A stretch of DNA of 64,000 bases from Norana najaformis (Eukaryota; Annelida; Clitellata; Crassiclitellata; Hormogastridae). Made by a program: the position numbers and the translations under genes. The notes under the pieces are model-generated. The model made no database searches, was not told where the DNA came from, and was given only the letters and a program-made list of their open reading frames with translations. The DNA lies in the NCBI GenBank assembly GCA_964023275.1, contig OZ029914.1:44137937-44201936 (forward strand), written 5' to 3'. Shown here in pieces: positions 19,573 through 29,550 of the stretch; the stretch's first letter is position 1, and each line of letters opens with the position of its first letter.

Positions 19573-20181
19573 GAAGTGACAAAAGGTACGGTGGACGTTA
19601 ACGGTCTGTGCAGTCATTCGTTGTTTATTAAACCTACAGTTAGTCTAACTCTCAAACCAGTTAGCTTACTAAAAGTCCATTCATATACCGACACAGAGGG
19701 AATGGCAGGCTGAGTTAGCCCAGAAAGCGTGGTACTCCATTAACGGTCACCCATTTAAGTAGGCCTACTAGTAATTATTGACCGTACTTAACTCCGCTGT
19801 ACTTCCCGTTGTCGTATCAAAAGTATAAGGAGGACATTGTTATATTACATTTGTAATTAATACAGTTGCAAGTAATAAATAAATTAATATTGTAGAACGG
19901 TATTGCTTTATCATAAAGCCTTCTTTTCTTCAAAACACTCTACATTTGTATTAGGTCACAACCAATCTATCGTAGAGCATCGTACGCCGTGTGTTTTTCT
20001 GTATGCAAACAGGAAACAGAAACAGGTGTTCGAATAAAGGTCGATAAAGCGTACATCGATGGCGCACAGCAAATAGTCATCAAAAGCTGCATGTAACAAC
20101 ATTGTCACCGTACTCTTCATGCTATCTAGGCCTATAGCTATATACAGACTTAGTTTTGTGCCCACATACAGTCCCACATAA

Positions 20182-20354
20182 TATTTGTCCAGGGGCGTAG
20201 CAATAGGTTGTGCAGGTTGTGCAAAGCACAAGGGCCCACGAGGCCTGGGCCCCCAAGGGGCCAAGGCCCGATTGCTGAATTACTTAAAAGAAAATAGCCA
20301 AAGTTCGGTTTGCACAAGGGCCCTCGGACGGCTAGCTACGCCACTCTATTTGTC
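20182..20354. mobile_element. 157-bp non-autonomous hAT-type MITE with 8-bp target duplication
   Basis: The element at 20190-20346 begins CAGGGGCGTAGCAATAG and ends GGCTAGCTACGCCACTC. The imperfect terminal inverted repeats match at 11 of 15 positions. Flanks are identical 8-bp direct repeats TATTTGTC at 20182-20189 and 20347-20354. An 8-bp duplication and a CAGNGGCGTAGC end are typical of hAT elements. The interior is rich in GGGCCC blocks and has no coding capacity. Confidence 0.85.
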
Positions 20355-20550
20355 ATATGATTAAACAATGTATAGGTCTATACACGGTACATAGGAATGC
20401 AGGTGAATCCTTCGCAAAATACCTTATGAACGCATGAGCTGATGACATACAGTTCACGATGAAATAGCAATTGAGCATGGCAAGGTGTATGCCAACCTTA
20501 TAACCTAGTCCTCCTCCAGTTACCTTGTTCAAAATTGTTTAGTGACCTCA

Positions 20551-20575
20551 AAATTATTATTATTATTATTATTAT

Positions 20576-20633
<58 letters not shown>

Positions 20634-20656
20634 AATAATAATAATAATAATAATAA
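20551..20656. repeat. (ATT)n-(ATG)n-(AAT)n trinucleotide tract
   Basis: Eight ATT, then about 19 ATG, then about nine AAT repeats in a row. The long homopolymer-like open frames here are artefacts. Confidence 0.95.
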
Positions 20657-20845
20657 CTTCTAAACTTCTAATGCGCTGGTGTCTAATGCACAAGCTATCA
20701 ACCGATGGCGCACCAAACCCAAGCCGCAATCAGGTCAATATCCAGAAGGTCAGTCCACAAGACAGAGAGACAGCTTTGAAACAGGTACATTTTAAGTTGA
20801 GAACGAAATGACAGAATCGACTGAGCAGAACGAACAGACACAGGG

Positions 20846-20925
20846 AGAAATTAGGTCCAGCAACCGAAAATGCAGGCTTACCGAGAACAGTTCTATAAAT
20901 TAAGGTAATATAAAATGATGAAAGC
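20846..20925 (+). mobile_element. SINE family F fragment
   Basis: 'ggtccagcaaccgaaaatgc', 'aggcttaccgagaacagttc', 'tataaattaaggtaatataa' match the reverse complement of 21660-21730. Confidence 0.7.
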
Positions 20926-21210
20926 TAAATAACATGTAGCTTACTTGAAGTTATATTAGGAAGAGACATAGTAGCCAGGTAAGAAAGTGAAAGGAGAAAG
21001 GAGATAGATCCGTCACATTAACAGCAATTTCTTTGTTTAGCATGATGTTGAATTTGAACAGCTTTAGTAAAAATTAGACAAACTTTAACCGCAAGTAATA
21101 TAACGAACGCTCACGTGTCTCGTATTAACACAGATGTTTGTCCGGAATGATGGCGCAAATAGCGGACTGTCCAGTTCAAAAACGGATACATGACAGCCCT
21201 ATGTCTAATG

Positions 21211-21293
21211 CATATAAGTATGTACGTATGTAAGTATGTACGTACTTATGTATGCATGTGTGTGTATGGATGTATGTATGTATGTATGTATAA
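21211..21293. repeat. (GTAT)n microsatellite
   Basis: Imperfect tract of GTAT/GTAC repeats. Confidence 0.9.
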
Positions 21294-21368
21294 AAAACTC
21301 AATATAGCCCCTTTTTATCACTTTCAGAGTGTGGACCCGTCCTATTATAAAGTTGCAAATGACGAATA

Positions 21369-21782
21369 AGAAGAACGCGAAGAAGAAGAACTCGAAGAAG
21401 AAGAACGCGAAGAAGAAGAACGCGAAGAAGAAGAACGCGAAGAAGAATAATCTCTTAAACTAACTCCGAGAGGCAACCATGTATATGAAGTGTTAGGGAC
21501 TTCATTTTCTTAGTCTCGGCATATGAGGGCGGGCGGCCAGTCCTCTCCCTCGTCGTCTGATCTTCCTACTGACAGTGTGCTGTCAGTACACCCATTATAA
21601 CTGAGCTGGCTAGGAGTCGAAGATGGAACCTAAATCTCGAAACTAAAGTTCTATCCTCATTTTATATTACCTTAATTTATAGAACTGTTCTCGGTAAGCC
21701 TGCATTTTCGGTTGCTGGACCTAACCCCTAACCTCACCTTTCACAGTCCAGCACGTTAACCACTAGACTATCGCGTATCTGA
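21369..21782 (-). mobile_element. tRNA-derived SINE, family F, with (GAAGAA)-type tail
   Basis: Read on the minus strand it begins 'gcgatagtctagtggttaac'. TAGTCTAGTGG fits the pol III A-box (TRGYNNARNGG). A body with 'agacgacgagggagaggact' and 'ccctcatatgccgagactaa' follows. It ends in a CTTCTT-rich tail, seen on plus as (GAAGAAGAACGC)n at 21369-21450. Related bodies occur at 48045-48225 and 55105-55265. Confidence 0.7.
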
Positions 21783-22445
21783 TCAGATATATATATATAT
21801 ATGTGATAAACAATAACGATAACCTTTGTTTAAAAATATAGCGAAACCGAGAAAAATAGAAAAATAGACAAATCTGCTCGAAACATCAACCCTGACTACT
21901 GTAGAGTATAAAAAGACTGTTGTCATTAGGCAGATCGACTTTACACAGAGTAGGACAGCCGAAGAAGTTCTGCATACAATTGCGATAAGTATTAGATTGG
22001 TTGATAAAGCCAAATATCTTGCTTGACAACTTCGTACAAAAGCGCAACCTGCACAAAATAATCTAAAGGCTGCCACCTGCCTTCAGGTAACCGTGAGAAT
22101 GATGGTCAACCACATGTAGCTGATTACAACGCGATAGCAAAAGTCTGATCACATGTTGTCGTGTTTTAACGTCACCAAAAGATATTTAATTCACACGAAT
22201 CACAGAAGAATATGTCTTCTGAACCACTTAAAACCTTGTTATGTTATGTTCAATCGATTGAACAGCAGGCGCCATCGACTGAGTATTATCCGATCAAACG
22301 CAGTACACAGGCAGTACATTACTGTCTCGGGTTATTTCTAAGTCACAAAATCATTGAGTAAACTGCGGCAAAGTTGAAGCGTAGGATATTGATCATAGTC
22401 TTATGTGATAATTTTTATATGACCGAAATCAGTCATAAATCAAAT

Positions 22446-22515
22446 CGTTACCTGGTTGTTCAACGCTATCGAAAAATTATTTAATTTCTCGATAGCGTTG
22501 AACAAACAAGTAACG
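22446..22515. repeat. 27-bp near-perfect hairpin
   Basis: The left stem 22446-22472 and right stem 22489-22515 pair at 25 of 27 positions, including the perfect core TTCAACGCTATCGA / TCGATAGCGTTGAA. The loop is 16 nt and AT-rich. Confidence 0.85.
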
Positions 22516-22528
22516 AATAGGCTTAGCC

Positions 22529-22601
<73 letters not shown>

Positions 22602-22602
22602 G

Positions 22603-22635
<33 letters not shown>

Positions 22636-22705
22636 TGCATTTGTTAACACGCCATATGTCCATCAGCTGAACGAAGAATCATAGGCGATTAGACCTATAG
22701 CCTAC
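22529..22705 (-). mobile_element. (ACTT)n-tailed retroposon, family G tail
   Basis: (AAGT)26 on the plus strand is followed by 'aatgcatttgttaacacgcc' and 'atatgtccatcagctgaacg'. On minus this reads '...gatggacatatggcgtgttaacaaatgcatt' (spanning two blocks) and then (ACTT)n. The same tail is at 28960 (+), 35860 (-) and, diverged, 47215 (-). Confidence 0.75.
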
Positions 22706-23235
22706 TCTCCTGATCTTACTGCACAAGCACGATTTTCAATTTTTCTGCTCATAATTGCACTTGTAGCTCACAATCGTTATATTCTGCAGGGGCCATATCC
22801 AACCCAATGTTTCATCGGCTTGATTTTGTCCCCTCTGACATTTTGGAGTTTTCATACGTTAGTTAATTGCTTTCCCTCTGTATAATAATACTTTATTAGG
22901 ATAAAAATTGGAAACGAATATACAGGAGCCGAACTAATCTAATAAAGAAGAAAAGTGAGATCTAAGGAGAAAACTATGTCTCCCTCACTGTTATAGGAAC
23001 GGAATGAAGCCATAGATTTCAGTCATATAAAAACAATCTTATAAGACTATGATCAATATCATATGCTTCAACTTTACCGCCATTTACTCAATGATTTTGA
23101 GATTTAGAAATAACCCGAGACAGTAATGTAATGCGGATGGGGTACTGCTTTTGATCGGAGAATACTCAATCCATAACGCCTGCTGTTCAACTGATTTAAC
23201 ATTAAATAGCATAAGAAGGTTTTACTTGCTTGAAA

Positions 23236-24267
23236 AGACATGTTCTCTGTGTCAGAACCACTGCAACTTGGCTGGAGGTAGTACGTCCCTAGTCAAGGGC
23301 CAGAGCTTTATGTGGCGCTGAGAAATTTATATTACATTTACAAAGTCAAGAGGAAAGTCAGGTCAGTTTTCAGAAGATAAGCCCCTCTGATACAGCAACC
23401 ACACCGACATATTTTATTAGGCCTACTAATACTAGCTCTAAAATGTATGAAGAATGAAGACTAAACCGTGGCATATGAACCAGGGTTGTATGAAAGGCTT
23501 AAAATTTCAAGATCAAGACAGTGGAGTGCCAAGACTGAAACCAAGGCCAAGACTCGAGGTTCAAGACAGTAGAAGACAGGCTTTTCGGAATTTCTTCCGC
23601 AAGGTAGAAAGGAATAAACAATAAGAAAAAATGCAACTCTTTTATCAGTTTCCACGCTTGAACCCACCTTGTCTTAAACCGTTACAGTGTATGAATACGA
23701 GATCCTCAAGCACAGTATCACCTAACCGTTAGGACACATAAAAAGTCCACCTGGACTAAAGACTCTTCTACAGAAGCTGAAGTTGTAGGTACGCTAATTT
23801 TTTATTTGAGGAGAGAATATCAAACTCTTTATGAGTGTCCTTACATTGTCATGAGTGCTGGGAGAACTGCTGTAGGCCTACAATTTGTGTACGGATACTC
23901 AACAACAGTAGAATTCAAGGAAAGTATTGTTTGCTTTTCAGTATTAGCAATACTGTCATAATCTGCAAACACTGAGATTCTCGGTCTCTTCAAGTGTCAC
24001 TGAACACTGAACCTTTGGACAACAAATTCTACCAGTTTCTTCTATAATGTTGCATATTATAGACTGTCTAATAAATTTCTTATCGCGATAATTGCTGCCT
24101 GTGTAATGAGGGTCCAGCCACAAGCAACCGTAGCAGGGCTCAAGTGCAGCCTAACGCAGATAGACGCAGTTATGATATGATAAGGGATTGCCTGAAGCAC
24201 ATAATGATGAAACTCCCAAGTTTCTAAGAATTCCACTGAAGCTTCAAGACAGTTTCCAAAAAGGCAA
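23236..24267. other. No gene recognised
   Basis: AT-rich and noncoding. 23660-23770 on the minus strand has a weak tRNA-like look ('cctaacggttagg' ... 'gtgggttcaagc') and may be an old SINE head. Confidence 0.35.
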
Positions 24268-24560
24268 GAAATCGTAATCGTAATTCCAAGATTTCTACAG
24301 CGCCCAACTAAAGCCAAGCCGTGGGGACCAGCTTATTCACAGGCGCTCAGTCAAAACAAAATCGATAGGCAAAAGGGTTCGGTTCCGGGTCAAGATCCAA
24401 GAGTCAGGCAGAGAGACAGCGTGGCAGCTACCGTGGGTGATGTTTGGGGTTGGAGAGGAGAGACGGGTAAGAGGAAGAAGGGGTGTCAGGAGAGGAGCTG
24501 TGGAAGATAAATGACCTCGAGACCAAGACTGAGACCAAGGCATTAGGTTCCCAAGACCGA
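24268..24560 (-). mobile_element. LINE 3' end, family A, longer copy
   Basis: Tail 'atcgtaatcgtaattccaag', then 'cagcgcccaactaaagccaa', 'cagcttattcacaggcgctc', 'gggtcaagatccaagagtca'. An extra ~150 bp of upstream element sequence is present. Confidence 0.75.
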
Positions 24561-24699
24561 GAACAAGACTAAGACACAAAAAACCTGTCGTGAGACGTCT
24601 CGAGACCAAAACTGTGTCTCGAACCATACAATTCTGATATGAACCGCAGAAACTACAGCACAGAAGAATCTATAACACGCACATGTATAAACTATCAAG

Positions 24700-24860
24700 A
24701 AATCCTAATCGTATCGTAATCGTAATCGTAATCTCGAGATTTCTACAGCGCTCAACAAAAGCTAAGTCGCGGGAACCAGCTTATTCACAGGCGCTCAGTC
24801 AAAACAAAATCGATAGGCAAAAGGGTCAAGATCCAGGAGTCAGGCACTCAGGCAGTCGGA
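24700..24860 (-). mobile_element. LINE 3'-tail, family A
   Basis: The tail is expanded to 'cgtatcgtaatcgtaatcgt', followed by 'aatctcgagatttctacagc' and 'gcgctcagtcaaaacaaaat'. Confidence 0.8.
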
Positions 24861-25624
24861 GTGCCTGAAAGTTCTTATCACTTTTGGCAATGATTGCTAC
24901 ATGGACCAAATAATTATGACATCAGTTCACTTACACTAAAATTAACATTTTCATATTTCGTCTCGTTCTGAGCTAAGCTTCTTGAACTGATTGCAACAGA
25001 GTTGGATGTTTTAGAATGAAGCATTCACTAGGACGATCATTACAAAGGCAGTTATTTCTAAACACTCGCTAGATGGAACATAGAGCGACTGGATTATGCT
25101 AAACACGTGCCTCTGCAGCTGCCATTCGCTGCGTTTAGTCCATCGTGGCTTTCGTGGATTTCGTGGCCATGTTGAAATAAATTATCGCTTTGTTTCCTTG
25201 CCAGTTAGGGCGATTTTGATTGCAGTTGCGTGGCGAATTGTTACGACAGGTTGAGATAGACACTAGTCGCCGATTCTAAGGCCAATGCCACAACGAGGTA
25301 GACTGTAGTTCGACGCCGAAGCCATTATTAGCGTCATAAACATTATGCCGATGCAGCATCTGAGATCATGGCCAGCGACCAGCATCTGTCCAGATAGGAG
25401 CGTACAAGCAATAACCTGGACTGTGGTTCTTACCACAGAGCTATGACACTACCTAGCAAAGCTACAGGAATCGGTAAAGTAGGTTACTCTGATCAGCTAA
25501 GTTTACAGCACGTTCTGTTTGAATGAAAATGGGTCTGAATATTGATACCCGTAAGATGTAGAGGTTAACGACAAATCTCTGTCCGCTTCATTCAAAGGTG
25601 GTCAATTATTTCATGAATTTATAG
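24861..25624. other. No gene recognised
   Basis: Noncoding by inspection. No splice-bounded exon and no repeat family that I can name. Confidence 0.4.
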
Positions 25625-26110
25625 TAATCTTAAACTCGAAAATATCTAAAGCGCTACTCAACAAGTAATTGCAGGGCACTAGCTTATTCACGAATGCTGC
25701 GTCAAGTCAGAGGGTTGTGCTGTAATGGACCAGCGTAAAGAACAAGTTCCGGTTGACAAGAGACCACAGAGGGAAAAAGACGGAGGGGCTGTTACGGTGG
25801 GTTGTGTTTGTGTTGAGAGAAATGGGAATGAGGCGGAATGGATGGACCAGTGTGAAATTTTCTGAAGAGGTTGGACTTTAGTTTCTAATGAAAGCCACGA
25901 GGAGTGACAGACAGAGGTGCTTGAGACGGATGATGGGGGTAAACGATGGGGGTAGAGGAGAGGAGAATTTGCGCACTTCATGAGGGATATCGTTCCAGAC
26001 ACGAGGTACAGCATCGTGGGATATAGATTGGTCACAGACGTAAAATGAGCCGTGACTGGGGACGGACAAGAGCGGGGTAAGAGGAGAATCGAGTAGAGAA
26101 CGAGCATTAG
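25625..26110 (-). mobile_element. LINE 3' end with RT C-terminal remnant, family A subtype
   Basis: The minus-strand frame at 25878-26069 reads GSFYVCDQSISHDAVPRVWN then DIPHEVRKF, the usual C-terminus of CR1/L2 reverse transcriptases. The family A tail lies at 25625-25700. Confidence 0.75.
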
Positions 26111-26124
26111 AACTTTGCCTATGT

Positions 26125-26330
26125 TGGACCTACCAGTTGGAAACGCCTTTCTCGAGAGCTGCGGTTCGAACTCCTCAGTTTGTTCCTTCCGCAATTTCGC
26201 AAGCACCTGGAGTCTGTTTTATTTAATAGTGGTTTCACTGGTTCGGGTCGGGAGCTTCCCTGATGAGTCTACTCTTGAAGTGGCGATTTATAAATGTCAT
26301 ATTACAATTACAAATTACAATTATTGTTAG
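26125..26330 (+). mobile_element. LINE 3' end, family C
   Basis: 'ctggttcgggtcgggagctt', 'gaagtggcgatttataaatg', 'atattacaattacaaattac'. It ends about 310 bp upstream of the small zinc-finger gene. Confidence 0.65.
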
Positions 26331-26644
26331 AAAATAAACAAGCGAATCTACTGCTTATTAATCATAATGGGCTTATTTAATTATAACTTAGTTTCCAGAA
26401 GTAGAAAGAATAAAAGAATGCCATGATCCAGGTAGATAGTAGCAGGCCTATTCCGTTTTCTCAGAAAATCCGTTTAAAATTCTATTTAAACGTATACCTG
26501 TTTGCTGTGATTTACTTTGTGCCGTATTACCTTTTTTGACTGCAACTGTAGTTTGGATTGGCTTTGCTTCGTCTCAGCTACGCCAATCGACTCGTTGGAA
26601 ACTGCATCAAAATTTATCACCGAGGAACCAGATCAAGTTTAAGA
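26331..26644 (+). other. Upstream region of the small zinc-finger gene
   Basis: AT-rich. The reading frame is open from ATG 26558, and 'actgcaactgtag' at about 26551 could be a 3' splice site, so 26558-26644 may be leader or coding. Confidence 0.4.
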
Positions 26645-27178
26645 ATGGCAGACGAATCCAAGAAGCGCCCGAATTCTTGCGCCCAGTGCGGCAAACAGTT
26701 TCGCTGGCCATGTCAGCTGAAGCTGCACATGGTCACCCACTCGGATGAACGACGCTACGCTTGCCAGGAGTGCGCCAAAAGATTCCGAAGACCAGATCAA
26801 CTGGCACAACACCGCACAATCCACGACACGGAAAAACGCCACGTCTGCAAGGAGTGCGAGAAGCGCTTTGGACGACAGGACCACCTTAAGCGACACATGC
26901 GCACTCATACTGGAGAACGACTGCATACATGCGACGAGTGTCGACAGAAGTTCCGGCGCATTGACCTGATGTTGAGACATTACGTGCTTGTCCACACCGG
27001 TGGAAAGTACAAGTGTCACGAGTGCAGCACATTCTTTCTGGAAAACGAAAGCCTCGTGAATCACATGAAGACACATGCCAGCGAAAAGGATAAACTGGAA
27101 ATTGGCAATGCTGGTATCTTCTCTCCAGATACTTCTTTTGATTTTGCTGGTAATTCTCTACCAACCGGTTCGACTTAG
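26645..27178 (+). CDS. Small C2H2 zinc-finger protein, five fingers
   Basis: Preferred start MADESKKRPN (26645, 177 aa); an upstream in-frame ATG at 26558 would give 206 aa, but that extension looks noncoding. Five fingers: CAQCGKQF...HMVTH, CQECAKRF...HRTIH, CKECEKRF...HMRTH (followed by TGERLH), CDECRQKF...HYVLVH (Hx4H), CHECSTFF...HMKTH. The tail after the last finger (GIFSPDTSFDFAGNSLPTGS) has no known domain. It is a single coding exon, markedly more GC-rich than its surroundings, with no other gene nearby on this strand. It may lie inside the 3' part of the cadherin gene on the other strand if that gene extends this far. Role: probable DNA-binding protein; target unknown. Confidence 0.85.
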   Translation: MADESKKRPNSCAQCGKQFRWPCQLKLHMVTHSDERRYACQECAKRFRRPDQLAQHRTIHDTEKRHVCKECEKRFGRQDHLKRHMRTHTGERLHTCDECRQKFRRIDLMLRHYVLVHTGGKYKCHECSTFFLENESLVNHMKTHASEKDKLEIGNAGIFSPDTSFDFAGNSLPTGST

Positions 27179-28485
27179 ATTTTAGTGACTTAGTAGTGGA
27201 AGACATGTCTGTCACGGCTTTACGACTACTTCTTAAAATGACAATTTTTAGAATCAACGACAAACTGAAGTAGCAAGACAATTTGAAGAGGAGGATTTGG
27301 ATGAGCTGGTACATCATGTTAAGCAGTTTCTGGACAAACTGCGTTTTTGTCACTAGATGTACATAATTATTTAGCAATGAAACTGTTTCAGAAACTATCT
27401 TTACACATCGACTGGTCTTCAGTCAGATATTAGGTATTCAGTCATTATAATTCTTTCAACTGTAGTCCGCTGTTTCATTTTGAAGATTAGTTCACGAATA
27501 CCGTACCACTTTGAACTACCGGTCTTTTTGACATAGGCATGTAACAGGCGAAGATTAAAACTTATTAACATGACCACTGAATCAGACGAGGAGAGCAGCC
27601 ATAACTTCACTGAGCTTTCGAGTAGCCCATGTAACTACACTGAAAACTCGTTATTCAGTAAGTTGGATTAGCATACCAACAAATTATTACGCTGGAATAA
27701 ATACGCTGGCCTGGTCGATGAGAGATGCTGTTCTTATCAACCTGCACATAATATAAATATGCAATTTGCTGTTGTCGTGGGGAAGACCTGTATGGGCAAG
27801 TTTCCAGTTGACAGAACTAGAAGTATGTAAGTCGGCGGTATAGTAATGTGGGATTCACAATTTGAAGTTAAGAGCGAAATGATAATGGTGAGACACATCA
27901 GGTATTTGTTGGATGGCATTAGCGGAGAGGACTTATGGGTAGGGGCGAAATGTAGGTCTATGAGGCAAATATGTCTTCAGTGAGAGATAGTCTGACCTAT
28001 GCACTTAGGGGATTTCCCCGTTACCCCATGCAATGCATCCTGCTAATAATTATACTCTCGTTAGCACAAACTTATTAATATGCACTTATCAGCATCAGTT
28101 TTAAAACGCCTATGCTCAATTCACATCATAATCAGCGTCATCGTTAAGTAAAAAATTATGCGTCAAGAAGTGGAAGCATATCAATTTAGGCAAGTTTACA
28201 ACAAGTAAGAAAATAATATCATTGCAAAAATTCTTCGAACTACAATCTCAATTGTAAATGGGAAAGGCAGCATTGGTCGCTGGATCAAGTCCTTTCACTG
28301 CAGGCCCCTTTTGTAGTCGATTCATCAAGTGAAAGTTGTCGGTTTTTATTCGCACGCCATGTAGCAAGCAGCAGAAGCTGGGTGGTAAATAAACAACGGG
28401 GGTCTAAAGACTTCACATCAGTTGAATCTATGCGATGATTCTTGCCACTCCCCGAAGTCAGATATAGGCGATCTACGAGAAAAAA
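27179..28485. other. No gene recognised
   Basis: Contains the zinc-finger 3' UTR and AT-rich noncoding DNA. The minus-strand frame at 28285-28590 is open but has no family signature. Missing cytoplasmic cadherin exons could be here, but none is clear. Confidence 0.35.
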
Positions 28486-28735
28486 CAACACAATGCAACC
28501 ATTATTATAAAAAACGAGAACAATAAGAAAAAAACAATATGAACAATCAGAAAGAACAATCAGTACAGTCAGAAAGAACAATGTGAACAATCAGAAAGGA
28601 CTACGAGAACAGCCAGAAAGAACCATGAGAACAGTCAGAAACAACAATGAGAACAGTCAGAAAGAACAATGTGAACAATCAGAAAGGACTACGAGAACAG
28701 CCAGAAAGAACTATGAGAACAGTCAGAAAGAACAA
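28486..28735. repeat. 20-bp AGAACAATGAGAACAGTCAG-type tandem array, copy 1
   Basis: The start 'caacacaatgcaaccattat', 'tataaaaaacgagaacaata' and the first ~160 bp recur almost exactly at 30859-31018. Confidence 0.85.
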
Positions 28736-28959
28736 TGCAACTCGATCATCCCGCGCAGAGGCGTAGACCAGGCCTATCTTAAATAATGTGAATGCTCAAG
28801 TAGACTTTCTGTCCTTCCTATTCCTTCCCCTTCATTTAACGATCAATGAATTCATTTGGATGGCGAAATCCGCTCAAGAAGTCCCAAATCCAACTCGTTT
28901 ATGGCGTTAATTGATGAAAGTAGTTGCATGGCTCAAACCATGTCAAACCCAGCACCTAA

Positions 28960-29070
28960 ATTATTGAGAAGACTCGAGCCTCAGCCTACTGAAGTTGATG
29001 TCTTCCTCGCTCAGTCGATGGACATATGGCGTGTTAACAAATGCATTACTTACTTACTTACTTACTTACT
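28960..29070 (+). mobile_element. (ACTT)n-tailed retroposon, family G tail
   Basis: 'gctcagtcgatggacatatg', 'gcgtgttaacaaatgcatta', then (CTTA)n. Confidence 0.75.
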
Positions 29071-29519
29071 GCACTGCCGTTGGCAGCTGTTGGGTAACGG
29101 AGAAGAAGAGCTATGAGCAGGATCAAAATTTGTGAAGAAAACTTAGGCCTATCGTCTGCGGGGCAACTGTCTTAATAAGTAGATGGGTAGGAAGGGAGTT
29201 CCATCTTTCTTACAAATCAAGTAGTTGGAGCTACATAAAGTGCCTTTGATGAGCGATATGCAAATTCCTTGGACGCCCCTAACACATACACGAGCAAGGT
29301 TGAAACATTTCAAAGCCATAAGCCCAATCTCGAAGGCTATAAAACAAAGATCCATAACATTAGCAAGTAAACCGTAAGGCAGAGTAAGGAAGGAGAAAAA
29401 ATTGAAGATCCCAGTTGACTGAAAAAGTTTCACAAAATTAAAACAACAGATTCAGGGATGCCGTTCTCCAATTGTAAGTGAATCCGTGTTAAAACGTTCA
29501 CATAAAAAGCGACGCTTAC

Positions 29520-29550
29520 CTGGCGGCAGGTGGTTCATCGAGGACAATGT
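29520..29550 (-). CDS. CDH23-like: Cadherin exon 33, 31-nt cytoplasmic microexon
   Basis: Acceptor 'ttgtttgcag' on the right and donor 'gtaagc' on the left. It enters in phase 1 and leaves in phase 2, encoding (Y)IVLDEPPAA. Its entry phase is exactly what exon 32 needs. The next exon was not found. A candidate acceptor at about 29424 (tttttcag) would add SQLGSSIFSPSLL, which I do not trust. Confidence 0.6.

Larger units (their letters stand above)
22205..23235. repeat. Inverted repeat with about 230-bp arms
   Basis: The left arm (about 22205-22437) and right arm (about 23008-23235) are reverse complements at roughly 80-85% identity by eye. Shared blocks include 'attactgtctcgggttattt', 'gttgaacagcaggcg', 'aaaatcattgagtaaa' and 'attgatcatagtctta'. 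The ~570-bp loop holds a 27-bp hairpin and an (AAGT)n-tailed retroposon. Confidence 0.8.

Noticed and set aside
20529-20811. Poly-Ile/poly-Met frames
   Set aside because: Trinucleotide repeat artefacts.
25688-26206. 172-codon minus-strand frame
   Set aside because: The neighbouring frame shows LINE reverse-transcriptase residues, so the region is a degraded LINE.
29330-29424. Terminal cadherin exon after a TTTTTCAG acceptor
   Set aside because: It fits the phase but encodes an unconvincing hydrophobic stretch ending in TAG, and no donor or conserved motif supports it.
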